This document shows, piece by piece, positions 1 to 10,900 of a stretch of 64,000 nucleotides of DNA. The notes under the pieces were generated by a model that had not been told where the DNA came from, searched no databases, and worked only from the letters and a program-made list of their open reading frames with translations. Numbering within the stretch: the first letter of the stretch is position 1; each line of letters opens with the position of its first letter. Where the stretch lies: the NCBI GenBank assembly GCA_028284465.1, contig JANQRR010000011.1:24899-88898 (forward strand). The letters are read 5' to 3'. Origin of the DNA: Gammaproteobacteria bacterium. Lineage in GTDB: Bacteria > Pseudomonadota > Gammaproteobacteria > JAJFKO01. A program made the position numbers and the translations under genes.

Positions 1-3000
1 GCATTAGCATGGGCAATGTTCTCACGCCTAGAGGCAGCGTCAAACAGAAATGATGTTTTTTATGATGATGTCACTCAAGATATTGAAAATTGGCTTGTAA
101 CAAATGCAAAGGAATATAGCTGTTCATTACCAAAATACCCTTATGCTGATGACCGTAAAGCGTTTCAGCGCAGAGATTTAACGCCAGAGCATTTTTATAT
201 TTTTCATCGCTATATTGCTGAACATGGTACACAATCGGTAAAAGATCGTTTAGGCGAGCTTAAATGGTTTAAAGAAGATCGGAGAGATACTATTCCTGTA
301 ACCTTGCTTGCTGAGAAGGCAGAGTATCCCATTGCAGTACCTCAAGCATTGAAAAGTAACATACCTCAGCATTCACGAAGTCCTGCGTGGCTCTTTAAGG
401 GCACTAATTTTCGCCACTATTTCTTTGAAGATAATGCATTTGTGTTAGCCGGACTAAATGCAGCAGGGAGAGATTGGCCGCAACGTCTTTTACGTTTACG
501 TAGTTTAGGTAAGAAAGTTACGGTGCGCGATATAAAACATATACTAAGAGAAATTAATCAAATCACAAAAATGGCTGATAGTGCTAAAGATAGAGCAATT
601 CACGCTAAAAAAAATAAATTATTAGCGATATTTTATCAACGCACGAATCGTTTTTTGAATGACTGGCTATCCGTTCTCAAGAGATCGGAGCGCACATTAT
701 TAGAGAAACAAGTTGAAATAGCTGAATATCTTGTTGCAGTGGTTCAAGATGCCAATATACTAAAACTACGGGAAAATCTGTCATTTGCTAAAGAGATACA
801 AGCTTTTTTTAAAAATTTATCGCATCGATTACATCAAGATCCTCACCTTGATGTAGCCATCATACGACGCTTTGATACGGCATATAAACAATATAAAATT
901 GCCATTGATGTTCGCCAACGATTTCTTGAAAAGCTTAAGGAAATTCCCATTAAGAGCTATCCAAAAAGGGAAGATATTATAGTATTTAAGCCTGTAGCCG
1001 ATAAAGTTGATCAATTGGTTACTGATATGAAGAATCAAATGATTGGGCGTGATCCTCAAATAATCCAGGCGATGGATTTTGTAGGTCGGATGTTCAAAAA
1101 TCAGATCGACTATAGAGAGCATACTCAAGAAAGTATTAGACGTCACTTATCACCTTTATTCGATAAGCAAGCTGAAAGACAAGATTCAACGAGAGCATCT
1201 AGCAGTCGATCCGAGTATGAACAATGGATACATGAGGTCATTGAAAATGTTTTGTATCCTATGCTAGAAACAACAACGGATGATTCGCCTTTATTTCAAT
1301 TCGTGAAAAGCTATAAACCCAAATTAGCTGAAAACAAACAGCAACAGCAATCAGCATTTGCAGATATGTTGATAACATTTCTTAAGCAAGGTTTTCAACG
1401 GATCATTGAAATTGGCGCTGACAGCTTAGAGCAAACAGGCGCAACAATATTACTCGCGGGGAAAAAGTCAGTTGAATTTTCACTTAAGACCGTTATTGAT
1501 GCGATTGAATACATTCGATTACAAAATAATCCAAGTATCTGGTTAGATCAATTATCTTGTCAACCTGATGAAGATGGAGATGAAGATGAACCTTCTCTAC
1601 TTCATAAACTGGGCAATCAAGCAGATGAACTTATGCAAGATAATATTCAGCTTTCTAAACTGGCCAAACAAACAAATGAACTAATAATGCAAAGTAATAT
1701 TCATCAGGTTGCTCTAATAGGTGAAATCATTACAGCAATTGGCAAAGAAGAATATATTAAGTGGTATGGAGCGTGCTTATTTGATTATTATCTTAAAGTA
1801 AAAGATCACTCTGCAATTTTACAAGATCCATTTATACAACAACATAAGGAAGAACTTCGTGAAGGAATTGAACATACTTTGATGTTGGATGAAATGAGTG
1901 AAGTTCAGATAACAGAGTATGATATAGGATTATGGGATGTATACCAAGAGTTTTGTGAACCATCAACACAGCAGCAATATCGTCTAGGATTACTGTTAAG
2001 AATAACTCAAGATCCATTATATTTTAATCATAATATTCAAGCGCTGCAACGTGTGCTTGTTGTGGGAACTTCTTCTGCACTAAAAGCGTTTTATGGCGAA
2101 GATAATATCTCACGAGCGGTTGAGTGTTTAGAAAAAATATTAGCAGATGCAATGTCGCAAACCAATGTATACCTTTTGCGGTTTATTGGTGCTTTTTTAA
2201 CGGAAGATAATAAGAAGTTACCTGAGTTTAGTAAATTAAGTGATATGTTTAGTGCTGTTATTAAATCGCGTGAGGTAGCTGCTCATCTTGAAAATCGCCG
2301 TTTCAACAATGTAAATAGTGCATTGACATTTCTTGAGACAAAATTGACAACAAGTCGCAAAAGGAGTAAAGGTGCAGCACGGCCGTGGCAATGGGCATTA
2401 GAGCAATTTGCCATGCTACTTGGTGTACATATAGTAAAATGTGTATGGACTAGTAACACTTTAGATATGTTTGCTATAAATAATAAGATCATTAATCATT
2501 TGCCATGTCAATTGAATCAACAAAAAAACAACTTACTTTATCTTTGTGAAAATCATTCTAAATTACCAGCATTGTATAATAGTCTCATAAAAGCACTGAA
2601 AGAATATCAAGAACCACATGAAGGTATGTCTTTTTTTATTGATATGCCGTTGCTGCAAATACTTATACATTATTTACCCGCAAAGCAACGTGCTGAATTG
2701 AGTGGATTGTTACATACTGCAAAAGAAATTTCACCGGAAGGTGACCCTCTTAAAGATGTGCTTTTGATACTTCAAGAGCTAGCAACAGATCAAGACATCG
2801 CATTTACTGAAGAAAAACAAGCATTACTTAACGATTTTCAGCATTTTAAACAATGTGTAAATAGTATGGTGTTATTGTTGCATAGCAACGATCCTCAAAA
2901 TTTACAACCGTTATCAGAACAAATGATAAAAGCGTTAGCGAAAAAGAAAAATTCTTATGGGCATGAACGTTATCGTGATTATTGGCAAAAGTGGGTAGTT

Positions 3001-4182
3001 CGTTTGTGTGAGTCCAATTACAATGTTCAAGCGGCATGGTTATCAAAACATTTCTGTAATGATCAATCAGTGTCGAAAGGTAAAAGTAGGGTGAAAGGAA
3101 AGGAAAAGCAACCACAGATACCCAAGCTTGCCAAAGAAGTCAATATGTTATTGGTTTTGTCACGTTGGTTATCAGGAAAAGAAGTACAACGAAAGGCTGT
3201 TGTAGACATGTATGTTCATTATAAATATTTGCATAATTTAGGGCATATTAGGCCCAGCATAGCGCAGCAAATGACAGTCTTTGAGCGAGATGCTGTAAAG
3301 AGAGTAGATGGTATATTAGACAGTAAAGCAATAAATGCTCATAGGCGTATAGAATTTCAGCGGCTACTTAATGATTTATATATGCTTGAATGTGCGGATG
3401 ACAAAGATGCAGAATTGAATTTAATGGCAGAACATGCTCTAGTGTCATTAATGACACAATGGTTACAGTACAGCGAACATCAACTATCAGCGCAGAGAAA
3501 AGAAGCTACGCAACATGAAATAACCATCATCAAATCATTCGGTACATCCTCACAACGTAAGCACTTATCTCATATTGTTTCTTTAAAGCAAGCACAAGGT
3601 GTCGGCAGGCTAGATAAAACGATGCAAAGGCTCATAAATACCGATAGTAGTAGCTGGTTGAATTATTATTTTGAGACCACGATTAACGTGTTTAATATCA
3701 TTTTAGAAAATTATTTAGAACGACAGTTTGGACTCAGACAACGTGAAATGTTTATTCGACGCCGAGATGATTTAAAGCAGTCAAGTAAAGTAGCGGCAAA
3801 ACAAAGGATGGGAATGTGGAAAGTGTTAAGCTTAGTTTCATGGCAAAAAGCGCCACAGGAAAGCAAAAGAAGAAGAACTGTTGATGATATAGAAGAGGTG
3901 GTCGAAATTCTTAGTAATATGAGCGCACTTTTACATCGTCATAAAGAGAAATTTACTAAACAGTCATCATTATCATTAAAACAGAGAACTATTCGTGAAG
4001 CGTGGCAATTAATTTATAATGAGGTAACTAATAATGATTTACCTAAAACGCTTCAAGCACTCCAAAAAACTCTATTAGGTACAACATCAGAACAATCACT
4101 AAGTTTTTTCCACAAAGTTTGTCCAGGATTTGTTTATTTGCCTGCTATCGGGCATTCATTAAAGCATACGCATTCTGGGTAG
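1..4182 (+). CDS. Large protein of unknown function, 5' end cut by window edge
   Basis: The frame is open from base 1 and ends at 4182, giving at least 1393 residues. The first ATG (base 16) has no visible ribosome binding site and no stop precedes it, so the true start probably lies outside the window. The protein is rich in charged residues and looks mostly alpha-helical, with no convincing signal peptide, transmembrane segment or catalytic motif that I recognise. Lys/Arg-rich stretches occur near the C-terminal third. The next gene begins 27 bases downstream on the same strand, so the two are probably co-transcribed. In Legionella-like genomes such large unannotated helical proteins are often secreted effectors, but nothing here proves that. 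Confidence 0.75.
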   Translation, partial: ALAWAMFSRLEAASNRNDVFYDDVTQDIENWLVTNAKEYSCSLPKYPYADDRKAFQRRDLTPEHFYIFHRYIAEHGTQSVKDRLGELKWFKEDRRDTIPVTLLAEKAEYPIAVPQALKSNIPQHSRSPAWLFKGTNFRHYFFEDNAFVLAGLNAAGRDWPQRLLRLRSLGKKVTVRDIKHILREINQITKMADSAKDRAIHAKKNKLLAIFYQRTNRFLNDWLSVLKRSERTLLEKQVEIAEYLVAVVQDANILKLRENLSFAKEIQAFFKNLSHRLHQDPHLDVAIIRRFDTAYKQYKIAIDVRQRFLEKLKEIPIKSYPKREDIIVFKPVADKVDQLVTDMKNQMIGRDPQIIQAMDFVGRMFKNQIDYREHTQESIRRHLSPLFDKQAERQDSTRASSSRSEYEQWIHEVIENVLYPMLETTTDDSPLFQFVKSYKPKLAENKQQQQSAFADMLITFLKQGFQRIIEIGADSLEQTGATILLAGKKSVEFSLKTVIDAIEYIRLQNNPSIWLDQLSCQPDEDGDEDEPSLLHKLGNQADELMQDNIQLSKLAKQTNELIMQSNIHQVALIGEIITAIGKEEYIKWYGACLFDYYLKVKDHSAILQDPFIQQHKEELREGIEHTLMLDEMSEVQITEYDIGLWDVYQEFCEPSTQQQYRLGLLLRITQDPLYFNHNIQALQRVLVVGTSSALKAFYGEDNISRAVECLEKILADAMSQTNVYLLRFIGAFLTEDNKKLPEFSKLSDMFSAVIKSREVAAHLENRRFNNVNSALTFLETKLTTSRKRSKGAARPWQWALEQFAMLLGVHIVKCVWTSNTLDMFAINNKIINHLPCQLNQQKNNLLYLCENHSKLPALYNSLIKALKEYQEPHEGMSFFIDMPLLQILIHYLPAKQRAELSGLLHTAKEISPEGDPLKDVLLILQELATDQDIAFTEEKQALLNDFQHFKQCVNSMVLLLHSNDPQNLQPLSEQMIKALAKKKNSYGHERYRDYWQKWVVRLCESNYNVQAAWLSKHFCNDQSVSKGKSRVKGKEKQPQIPKLAKEVNMLLVLSRWLSGKEVQRKAVVDMYVHYKYLHNLGHIRPSIAQQMTVFERDAVKRVDGILDSKAINAHRRIEFQRLLNDLYMLECADDKDAELNLMAEHALVSLMTQWLQYSEHQLSAQRKEATQHEITIIKSFGTSSQRKHLSHIVSLKQAQGVGRLDKTMQRLINTDSSSWLNYYFETTINVFNIILENYLERQFGLRQREMFIRRRDDLKQSSKVAAKQRMGMWKVLSLVSWQKAPQESKRRRTVDDIEEVVEILSNMSALLHRHKEKFTKQSSLSLKQRTIREAWQLIYNEVTNNDLPKTLQALQKTLLGTTSEQSLSFFHKVCPGFVYLPAIGHSLKHTHSG

Positions 4183-4209
4183 TTTAACTAATATTGAAGG
4201 GGTAGTGTT

Positions 4210-5967
4210 ATGCCTAGTTCAAAAGAATTGATAGAAAGATTTATAACAGAAGCAAGAGATTACGCCTATAGCAGTCGAATGGTAATTGATATGTGGGAAA
4301 TCAAAGCTACAGAAGGGTATAGGCGTGAATTTATTTTGCGGGCAGCGCTCAAAAAAGCAACAGACTACTTTTTAGACGAGAATCAGTATAAAAGCTCTGA
4401 GAGAGAAAGAATGAAATTATACGAATTTAAAGCCTTATTAGCTCCCTTGAACTATGAAGTAGTACATGCATATACTCTCAATTTAATGAGTGCTAGATCT
4501 AATGAGCGACAAAAAAGTTTTACTATATCGTTATATAAATCCGATAATAATAGTTATGATGTTGTGGTTACAAATGGGCTTGGTGTAAGTAAGGAAATTA
4601 ACATTGACAGGACTCAACGTTCAAGAATTCGTATTATTCAAAGTTTCCCTTGGAAGAATAATAAAAATGTTGAAAATCTAAAGCTTACACAAGCAAAACA
4701 AGCAGAATCATTTAAACAAGCAGTAATATCCGAGTGCGATCATGCCACACCAGTAGAGTACGACATTGAACGAATTGTAAAAAAAATCTCTGATGGCGTT
4801 CTTGAAATGAAACAGCGTTGGCGTTGGTGGCCAATAGAATGGACTCTCGGTGGTAACGGTATAATTTATGAAACGTTTATGGGTATTACACATTATAAGA
4901 CACTAAAAGTACGCAAGATTATAGCACTGCAATTTCGGTCTGATCCAAACCCAGAAAAGAAGGAGTTTGATAAAAAGATACGTAACTATTTGCATGTATT
5001 CCAAGCTTACAAAGAGCAAAAGCACGAAATTGAACGTATACGTTTTCAACATGCATTAAAGGAAAAAAGGTTAAATCGTCACACTAAAATATTACGTCAG
5101 GAAATCGAAGAAGCAGGATGGGCTGCTGCTGGAAAAAACACTTTAACACCACCTGCGAGCACCAGCACTCCAGTACCATCTGCGAGTACCAGTACTCCAG
5201 CACCACCTGCGAGTACCAGTACTCCAGCACCACCTGCGAGTACCAGCACTCCAGCACCACCTGCGAGTACCAGTACTCCAACACCATCTGCGGCGAGTAC
5301 CAGCACCCCAACACCACCTGCGAGTACCAGCACCCCAGCACCACCTGGGAGTACCCGAATCAAATCTTCTGCTATGCCTATATCTAAAAAAAAGCGGCCT
5401 TCTTATCCTTATAAAAATATTTCCTCATCGTCTGCTGAGTCAGGTGAATCACATGAATCAGGTGAGTATTATATGCTTTCTACTGAAGTAGGTGTAAATA
5501 CAGGAAAAAGTTTTACAGCAGATGGAACTCAAACAAGATTAGTGCCTCAATTTTTGTCTGGAATATCATCGCGAATGGAGAGATCAGAAATAGGAAAAAA
5601 TTTGCGAAAACTAGCTGCTAGGTATAAGAAAAAATTAAAGATCACCTATGAAGATGATTCTTCTATTATTCTAGCACTTCCTTTTCAAGATGCACGAAAT
5701 GCCAAAAATTCTACTGAAAATAAAATATTTACAGAGTTTGCGAAATGTATTGTTGGTATAGTGAAAAAGAAAAAGGTTTCATTTGCACTTGAAAGTACAA
5801 ACACATATAGATTGAAAATTGATTGCAAGAAAGATAAACTTGTTCAGGAGGATATTAAAAAATATTTTAAAGCAGCCGGATTTTCTGGGATTTCTGAGTT
5901 GCCTGACAGCGCTTATGTAAAAGGTGGTTCAGTGGAACAAGAACAAGTTCCTATATTATCAGCGTAA
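4210..5967 (+). CDS. Unknown protein with Pro/Ser/Thr tandem repeat
   Basis: 585 residues; ATG preceded by AAGGGG about 8 bases upstream. Residues 1-290 look helical and charged. Residues about 312-380 hold seven to eight near-perfect nonapeptide repeats of the form PPASTSTPA, a flexible linker-like low-complexity segment. A Lys/Arg-rich patch and a Ser-rich stretch follow, and then a C-terminal domain (about 460-585) of mixed alpha/beta appearance. The gene sits between a large unknown protein and the deaminase-like gene with short gaps, suggesting one operon. No family is recognised. The repeat may separate two independently folded domains. Confidence 0.72.
   Translation: MPSSKELIERFITEARDYAYSSRMVIDMWEIKATEGYRREFILRAALKKATDYFLDENQYKSSERERMKLYEFKALLAPLNYEVVHAYTLNLMSARSNERQKSFTISLYKSDNNSYDVVVTNGLGVSKEINIDRTQRSRIRIIQSFPWKNNKNVENLKLTQAKQAESFKQAVISECDHATPVEYDIERIVKKISDGVLEMKQRWRWWPIEWTLGGNGIIYETFMGITHYKTLKVRKIIALQFRSDPNPEKKEFDKKIRNYLHVFQAYKEQKHEIERIRFQHALKEKRLNRHTKILRQEIEEAGWAAAGKNTLTPPASTSTPVPSASTSTPAPPASTSTPAPPASTSTPAPPASTSTPTPSAASTSTPTPPASTSTPAPPGSTRIKSSAMPISKKKRPSYPYKNISSSSAESGESHESGEYYMLSTEVGVNTGKSFTADGTQTRLVPQFLSGISSRMERSEIGKNLRKLAARYKKKLKITYEDDSSIILALPFQDARNAKNSTENKIFTEFAKCIVGIVKKKKVSFALESTNTYRLKIDCKKDKLVQEDIKKYFKAAGFSGISELPDSAYVKGGSVEQEQVPILSA
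5146..5352 (+). repeat. 27-bp in-frame tandem repeat array
   Basis: Seven to eight copies of a 27-bp unit coding for PPASTSTPA-like nonapeptides, with one copy carrying an extra GCG codon. Copies differ mostly at synonymous or Pro/Ser/Thr positions. The unit length is a multiple of three, so copy-number change would alter only linker length. Confidence 0.9.
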
Positions 5968-6025
5968 TAATTGAATGTAGACAGTGTTGTAAAAATTGTA
6001 ATAGAACAAATAACAGGTGATGATT

Positions 6026-7084
6026 ATGAAAAATAATAATGATCAGGATGATGATACAATTACTCTGCATGACCTTAGTACTCAACAACAACGTTCAGAT
6101 GTTTTTGGCATGTTTTTTACTTCTAAATCAAACTTTACTCGCGATGGTTATCATCCAAGCGAAAATGATGCAGTAATTACACGTAAGAAGCGGACATTTA
6201 AAGACGCTCGTGTAGAACAGCTGTTAAGACAAATCTCAACACAATTATTTTTTGCAGCAAAAGCAGCACATGCTAAACCTACAGAAGTTCAAACAATGTT
6301 TATTCAAAATGACATGCGATCCAATTTATATATTGCTTGTAATGATCCGGCGGTTGCTCAAGTAATTTATAAAATAATAAACGAATCAACGTTGGAAACG
6401 GTTCTTACCTCTCCTTGCTCTTATGGAGGTATGAAAAAAGAAGGCCGAAAACGCAGTCCCCGCTATGCAGGAAAAATTAGAAGTCGAGTTTTCGCTGAAG
6501 GTAGTGCTCGTTACAAACGCTATAAAAGTGACGATCCGACTGACCATGCATATATGCAAAGCTTACGGCAGTTATTAGCAGCCAGACTTAAACCAACAGA
6601 AATTGATATGATGAATGAATCGAGTATTGTTAAATCTTTATTAGCAACCAGTGGTGTGCATATCATCACGAAATGCCCAACAACTGGAGCTAATAAGGGG
6701 CGACATGCTGAGGAGTGGTTGAATGATATTTCAGAGAGGATTGAGGGAGTAGATTATAAAGCTATGTTTGGTAAAAAAAGACCGTGCATCACCTGTTCTG
6801 GTAGATTATTAGGGTCGGATATAGATCATAACCCAAATCCAGGGTTTGCTTTTAAAACACGTTTTATACATCAACCACCTGAAATTGCAATGAGATCATT
6901 GCAGATTGCAAGCACTAAGCATTCTCACACTACTGATAACGGCGGTTCAGGATATGGTACAGATTCCGATTCAAGTTTATTTTGTAGTAGTGATGATGAA
7001 GATAGCGATAGTACAGCCAATGATTTAAGTGAATCTGATGGTGAAAGCTCTCCAGATGCACTAAGGCGTTTAGTGTTTAAGTAA
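6026..7084 (+). CDS. Probable deaminase-superfamily protein (toxin or effector-like)
   Basis: 352 residues from ATG 6026, chosen because AGGTG lies 8 bases upstream; GTG 6017 is an alternative. The C-terminal half carries the zinc-site signature of the cytidine deaminase-like fold: H227-A-E229 followed 23 residues later by P253-C-x-x-C257. In this superfamily the His and two Cys bind zinc and the Glu shuttles the proton. The stretch before PC (GKKR) and the bulky insertions resemble the bacterial polymorphic-toxin deaminases that act on nucleic acids, proteins or nucleotides. The N-terminus is polar and disordered, and the C-terminus is a highly acidic Ser/Asp tail (about 305-345). No signal peptide and no adjacent immunity gene are evident. 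The substrate cannot be told from sequence. Confidence 0.7.
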   Translation: MKNNNDQDDDTITLHDLSTQQQRSDVFGMFFTSKSNFTRDGYHPSENDAVITRKKRTFKDARVEQLLRQISTQLFFAAKAAHAKPTEVQTMFIQNDMRSNLYIACNDPAVAQVIYKIINESTLETVLTSPCSYGGMKKEGRKRSPRYAGKIRSRVFAEGSARYKRYKSDDPTDHAYMQSLRQLLAARLKPTEIDMMNESSIVKSLLATSGVHIITKCPTTGANKGRHAEEWLNDISERIEGVDYKAMFGKKRPCITCSGRLLGSDIDHNPNPGFAFKTRFIHQPPEIAMRSLQIASTKHSHTTDNGGSGYGTDSDSSLFCSSDDEDSDSTANDLSESDGESSPDALRRLVFK

Positions 7085-7249
7085 TAAAAAGAAATTTTTT
7101 GTATAAATACAAATATGAATAAAAATACTCTAAATTAATGAAACAGTAACTATTTAACTTAATATTTGAAAAATTATTGTTTAGTTATGTATTTAATATA
7201 TTAAAAAATAGTGATTAATTTGCATGGCTGTGTTAAAATTTTACAGGAC

Positions 7250-7267
7250 TTAACGATTGATCGTTAA
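7250..7267. promoter_or_regulatory. Palindromic operator candidate
   Basis: TTAACGAT-TG-ATCGTTAA is a perfect 8-bp inverted repeat with a 2-bp centre, about 90 bases upstream of the small gene that leads into the synthetase. The surrounding 7085-7358 gap is otherwise AT-rich with no gene. A TAAAAT box (7233-7238) just upstream could be a -10, which would place the palindrome near the start site. Confidence 0.4.
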
Positions 7268-7358
7268 ATTATCATGAATAGTAAGAGAGGATATTCATAT
7301 ATGACTCAAACTCATTGCAAATCATGGACGTTTTATTGTATTGAAAGAGGGGATTACT

Positions 7359-7886
7359 ATGTCACTAAATAAGCAATTTTTTAGCGAATATCTTAAATGG
7401 TTTATAGCACAGTACCATACTTTTGTTGAGCTTAGTACACCGAGTTACGCTTATAAAATTGTTAAGAGGAAGGAGAATAACGTAACTGGAGAAGAAAAAT
7501 TTGTTATTCAACTTACAAATAAGAAAGTGTTTTTTGAGCTTTCGCCTGAGAAAATTGTTCTTGATGAAAAAATGTTACGAGGTTTTTCACCTCTTGATAT
7601 ACGCACGATAACTTACTACGCTTGCAAAAAGATGGATTTAGACAAGATTCCTAAAAAAGAAAGTCCTATTACACGGATATATAGAGTGGTTGCACAGGTT
7701 TTCTCAAGACATTCAAAACAAGAAATGATTACTTTAGAAAATGAGGAAACTGGTAATGTTATTTCACAGCCCGTTCAGACAATTTCCAATTCTCCTGAAA
7801 TGATTGATAAAATGTCTCCGAAGGATGCTCATTTAGTAGGCTTTGTTGCTGGTAGCGAAGTAGCGACAAAGGATACTTGTAACTAA
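7359..7886 (+). CDS. Unknown protein upstream of the peptide synthetase
   Basis: 175 residues from ATG 7359, which has GAGGGG about 7 bases upstream; a TTG at 7341 is less likely. Soluble, with a basic central part and a Ser/Thr-rich C-terminal third. No known domain is recognised; it does not look like an MbtH protein (too long, no NxEx(Q/H)S(L/V)W motif). It ends 26 bases before the NRPS start, so it is very likely co-transcribed with it and may serve the same pathway. Confidence 0.7.
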   Translation: MSLNKQFFSEYLKWFIAQYHTFVELSTPSYAYKIVKRKENNVTGEEKFVIQLTNKKVFFELSPEKIVLDEKMLRGFSPLDIRTITYYACKKMDLDKIPKKESPITRIYRVVAQVFSRHSKQEMITLENEETGNVISQPVQTISNSPEMIDKMSPKDAHLVGFVAGSEVATKDTCN

Positions 7887-7912
7887 ATAATCAAGGAAGA
7901 TAGTGTGTTCAT

Positions 7913-10900
7913 ATGTTGTTTCCCGATGATGTGATCTCTTATAAAAAATACCTTAAGGAAGAAGTAAAATTAAATGATTTACAAAGATCTACTTATGTTC
8001 ATCATTGCGCTAGTTCTTATAAAGGTATATATACAACTCAAATAAAAATTACGTTACATTCTAATTTAGATCCTGATTTGCTTTTTACGTCACTTAAACA
8101 TGTTGTTGAGTCTTTCCCATTCTTAAGAGCATGTATTCCAGAGAATAGCTTAAAAACGAAAGAACATTTAATGAATTTAAAGTTATGTGCTGATATGCAG
8201 CTTGATTTTCATTATCATGATCTAACATATTCTAAAAAAGAAACTAAAGAAAAAGTATTAAAAGATATAATGGAAAAAGATAAATCGAAAGAATTCGATT
8301 TAGAAAATGGGCCTTTGTTTCGAGTTCTATTGATTAAAATATCTGATGAAAAAACGTTGTTTGTTTGGACATATCTGGATCTCCTTTTAGATGTTCAAGG
8401 ATTATCTATAATTTTCGAGGCGCTTTTTGCATCTTATACAGGAATTGAGCCTGATAAAATTTTACAACAAAACAATACCTTGAAAAGTCTAATTAAAACA
8501 CCAAAAATTGACGCAGAAGTGAAAACTTTTTGGCAAAAAATGTTTTTAAAAAAATGCAACGCTAGTAGCAATGATTATTTATTTAAAACGGAACTAGCAT
8601 ATGAGGAGAAAGAGTATATTGAATTTGTCTTTAATAAATGTGAGACAAATAAACTTATAGCTTTTTCTAAAGAATATAATATATCAATAAATGCAATACT
8701 TCAATCAGTATGGGTATTGTTTCTTAATAGAGTTCAAAAAAATTCAGATGTAATCTTTGGTATTACTAGAAGCCTAGCGAATAAACAACAAGGCTATCAT
8801 CTAAACACACTTCCAATAAAAGTCATTATTCATCAAAGAGACACTTTCATAAATCTTTGTGAAACACTTAGTCACTATGGATATTATGTAAAGAAATGTC
8901 CAGGAATTAGTATCGCCGAAATAAAAGAAATTGCCAATATACAAGAAAAATCATTAGAGTTATTTTATAGTATATTTGATTTTCACAGTAAGAGCTTATT
9001 TGATCTAATTAATAACGACCTTACTAATAAACTTTCTATAAAGAAAATCGAAATCATTAACGAGACAAACTACCCGTTATTTATGCGATTTGAATTAAAC
9101 TCAGGATGTTTACGAGCAAGACTTATTTATAGCAAATCCATTTTTACTAAAGAATTTTCTACGTACGCCATAAATTTTATAGAACAAGTTTTGCTCAACG
9201 GCATTCAAAGGCCAAGAGACGATCTTAAAAATATTATTATAAATGATTTGCCAATTCTAATGCCTAGCAAAGAACAAGAAGGTAATTCAAAAACTGAAAT
9301 TAAAGTAAAAAAATCACTTATTGATATTGAAAATATTTTATTAGATTTGTGGAGAAAACATTTAAAATTAACAGATCTTAGAAAAGACGATAACTTTTTT
9401 GCGTTAGGAGGAGATTCAATTTTAGGAATACAGATAGCTTCTGAAGCAAGGCAGCATCAAATACATTTTTCTGCAAACAATCTTTATTCTTACCCTACAA
9501 TAGAGCGTTTAGTTTTTTACATATCTAATAAATCACAAGATGATAAGTCATATGAAAAGCATTTGTTAAAACCACTTCAACCGAATATTAGTATACTATC
9601 TCCTATACAGTCTTGGTTTTTTGATCAGAAGTTTAGTGAATATAATCTATGGTGTCAGGCACAAATTTTTGAAATCAACAACCAAATTGATCAAGCTGAA
9701 TTAAGAGATATTTTACGTGATGTCTGCAATCAATTCTCGGTTTTTAGATCGACGTATTATCGTGATAAGGATCAATATAACGTTCGATATAAGGATTATG
9801 TGTCAAAAGATAATTCCGAGGTAATTTCTATAGATACGGAAATGTCTCCCGAGGACACATTATATGATTTTTTTTCTAAAAACCAAGATTGTATCAATAT
9901 AAGCCAAGGCAAACTTATTAAAACTTTTCTGATCTACAATGAGAAAAGCGAATCCACCGTTTTAGCCATTGTTGTTCATCATCTAATTTTTGATGCTATT
10001 TCCTGGGGTATTTTTGTTAAAAGTATAACGGCATGTTTGGAAGGTAAAAAGATTGTAAAAGAAAGTGTTACGTATCAAGATTGGGTAAATAACTTTTTTT
10101 TGAGTGCTTCTGATACTCTTGGGCGTGAGAAATGCTATTGGCTAGAGGAAATAGCCGATATAAAACCTTTTGCATATGACTTTGAACAACCATTTAATAC
10201 AGTTCAAGATGAAATAGACATTATTGAAATACTATTTGACAATGTTGATGAACTCTTAAATAAAGTAAGAAGTTATAATGTCACAATTAATGAATTATTG
10301 ATTGCTGGTTTACTTAAGGTGCTTGCTTATTTACAACAACGAGATATTGCTCATATTATGTATGAAAGTCATGGGAGAGAAACTTTTGGCACTGATATTG
10401 ATATAAGCAACACACTGGGTTGGTTTACCAGTGTGTTTCCCGTAAAGTATGATTTTTCTGGTACTAATGAGGATTTATGGGGTACGGCAAAAAACATTAA
10501 AAATAAGTTGAGAGAAATACACTATTTAGGGCATGGATTTGGATTTAATAAGTTTTCAGAACTTAATAAAGATCAATTTAAAGACGATAAAATATCAGTA
10601 AGCTTTAATTTTTGGGGGAATCTAACGCATACTTCAAATGATGTGATGAATACAAAAAATCCCCCTTTTCTTATCAGAGCACCTAAAAGTAAGCGACCAT
10701 TTTTGATTGATGTTGAGAGTTATATCCTTAATAAAAAACTTTTTTTGAAAGTGCGCTTTAGTAAAAAATGTTTTAAACTTAATACGATGTATGAATTAAT
10801 TTCACGATATAAAGATGCATTGCAGTCTAATTTTTACGATAATGGAGATATAAAAAAATATCCTTTAACAGATACTCAAAAAGGCATTTTATTTGATTCT

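Noticed and set aside
5146..5352. CRISPR-like regularly spaced repeat
   Set aside because: Units are contiguous with no unique spacers and stay in frame with the protein.
5084..5363. Open frames on the other frames across the Pro/Ser/Thr repeat
   Set aside because: Produced by the 27-bp tandem repeat; no ribosome binding sites, and the peptides are repetitive shadows.
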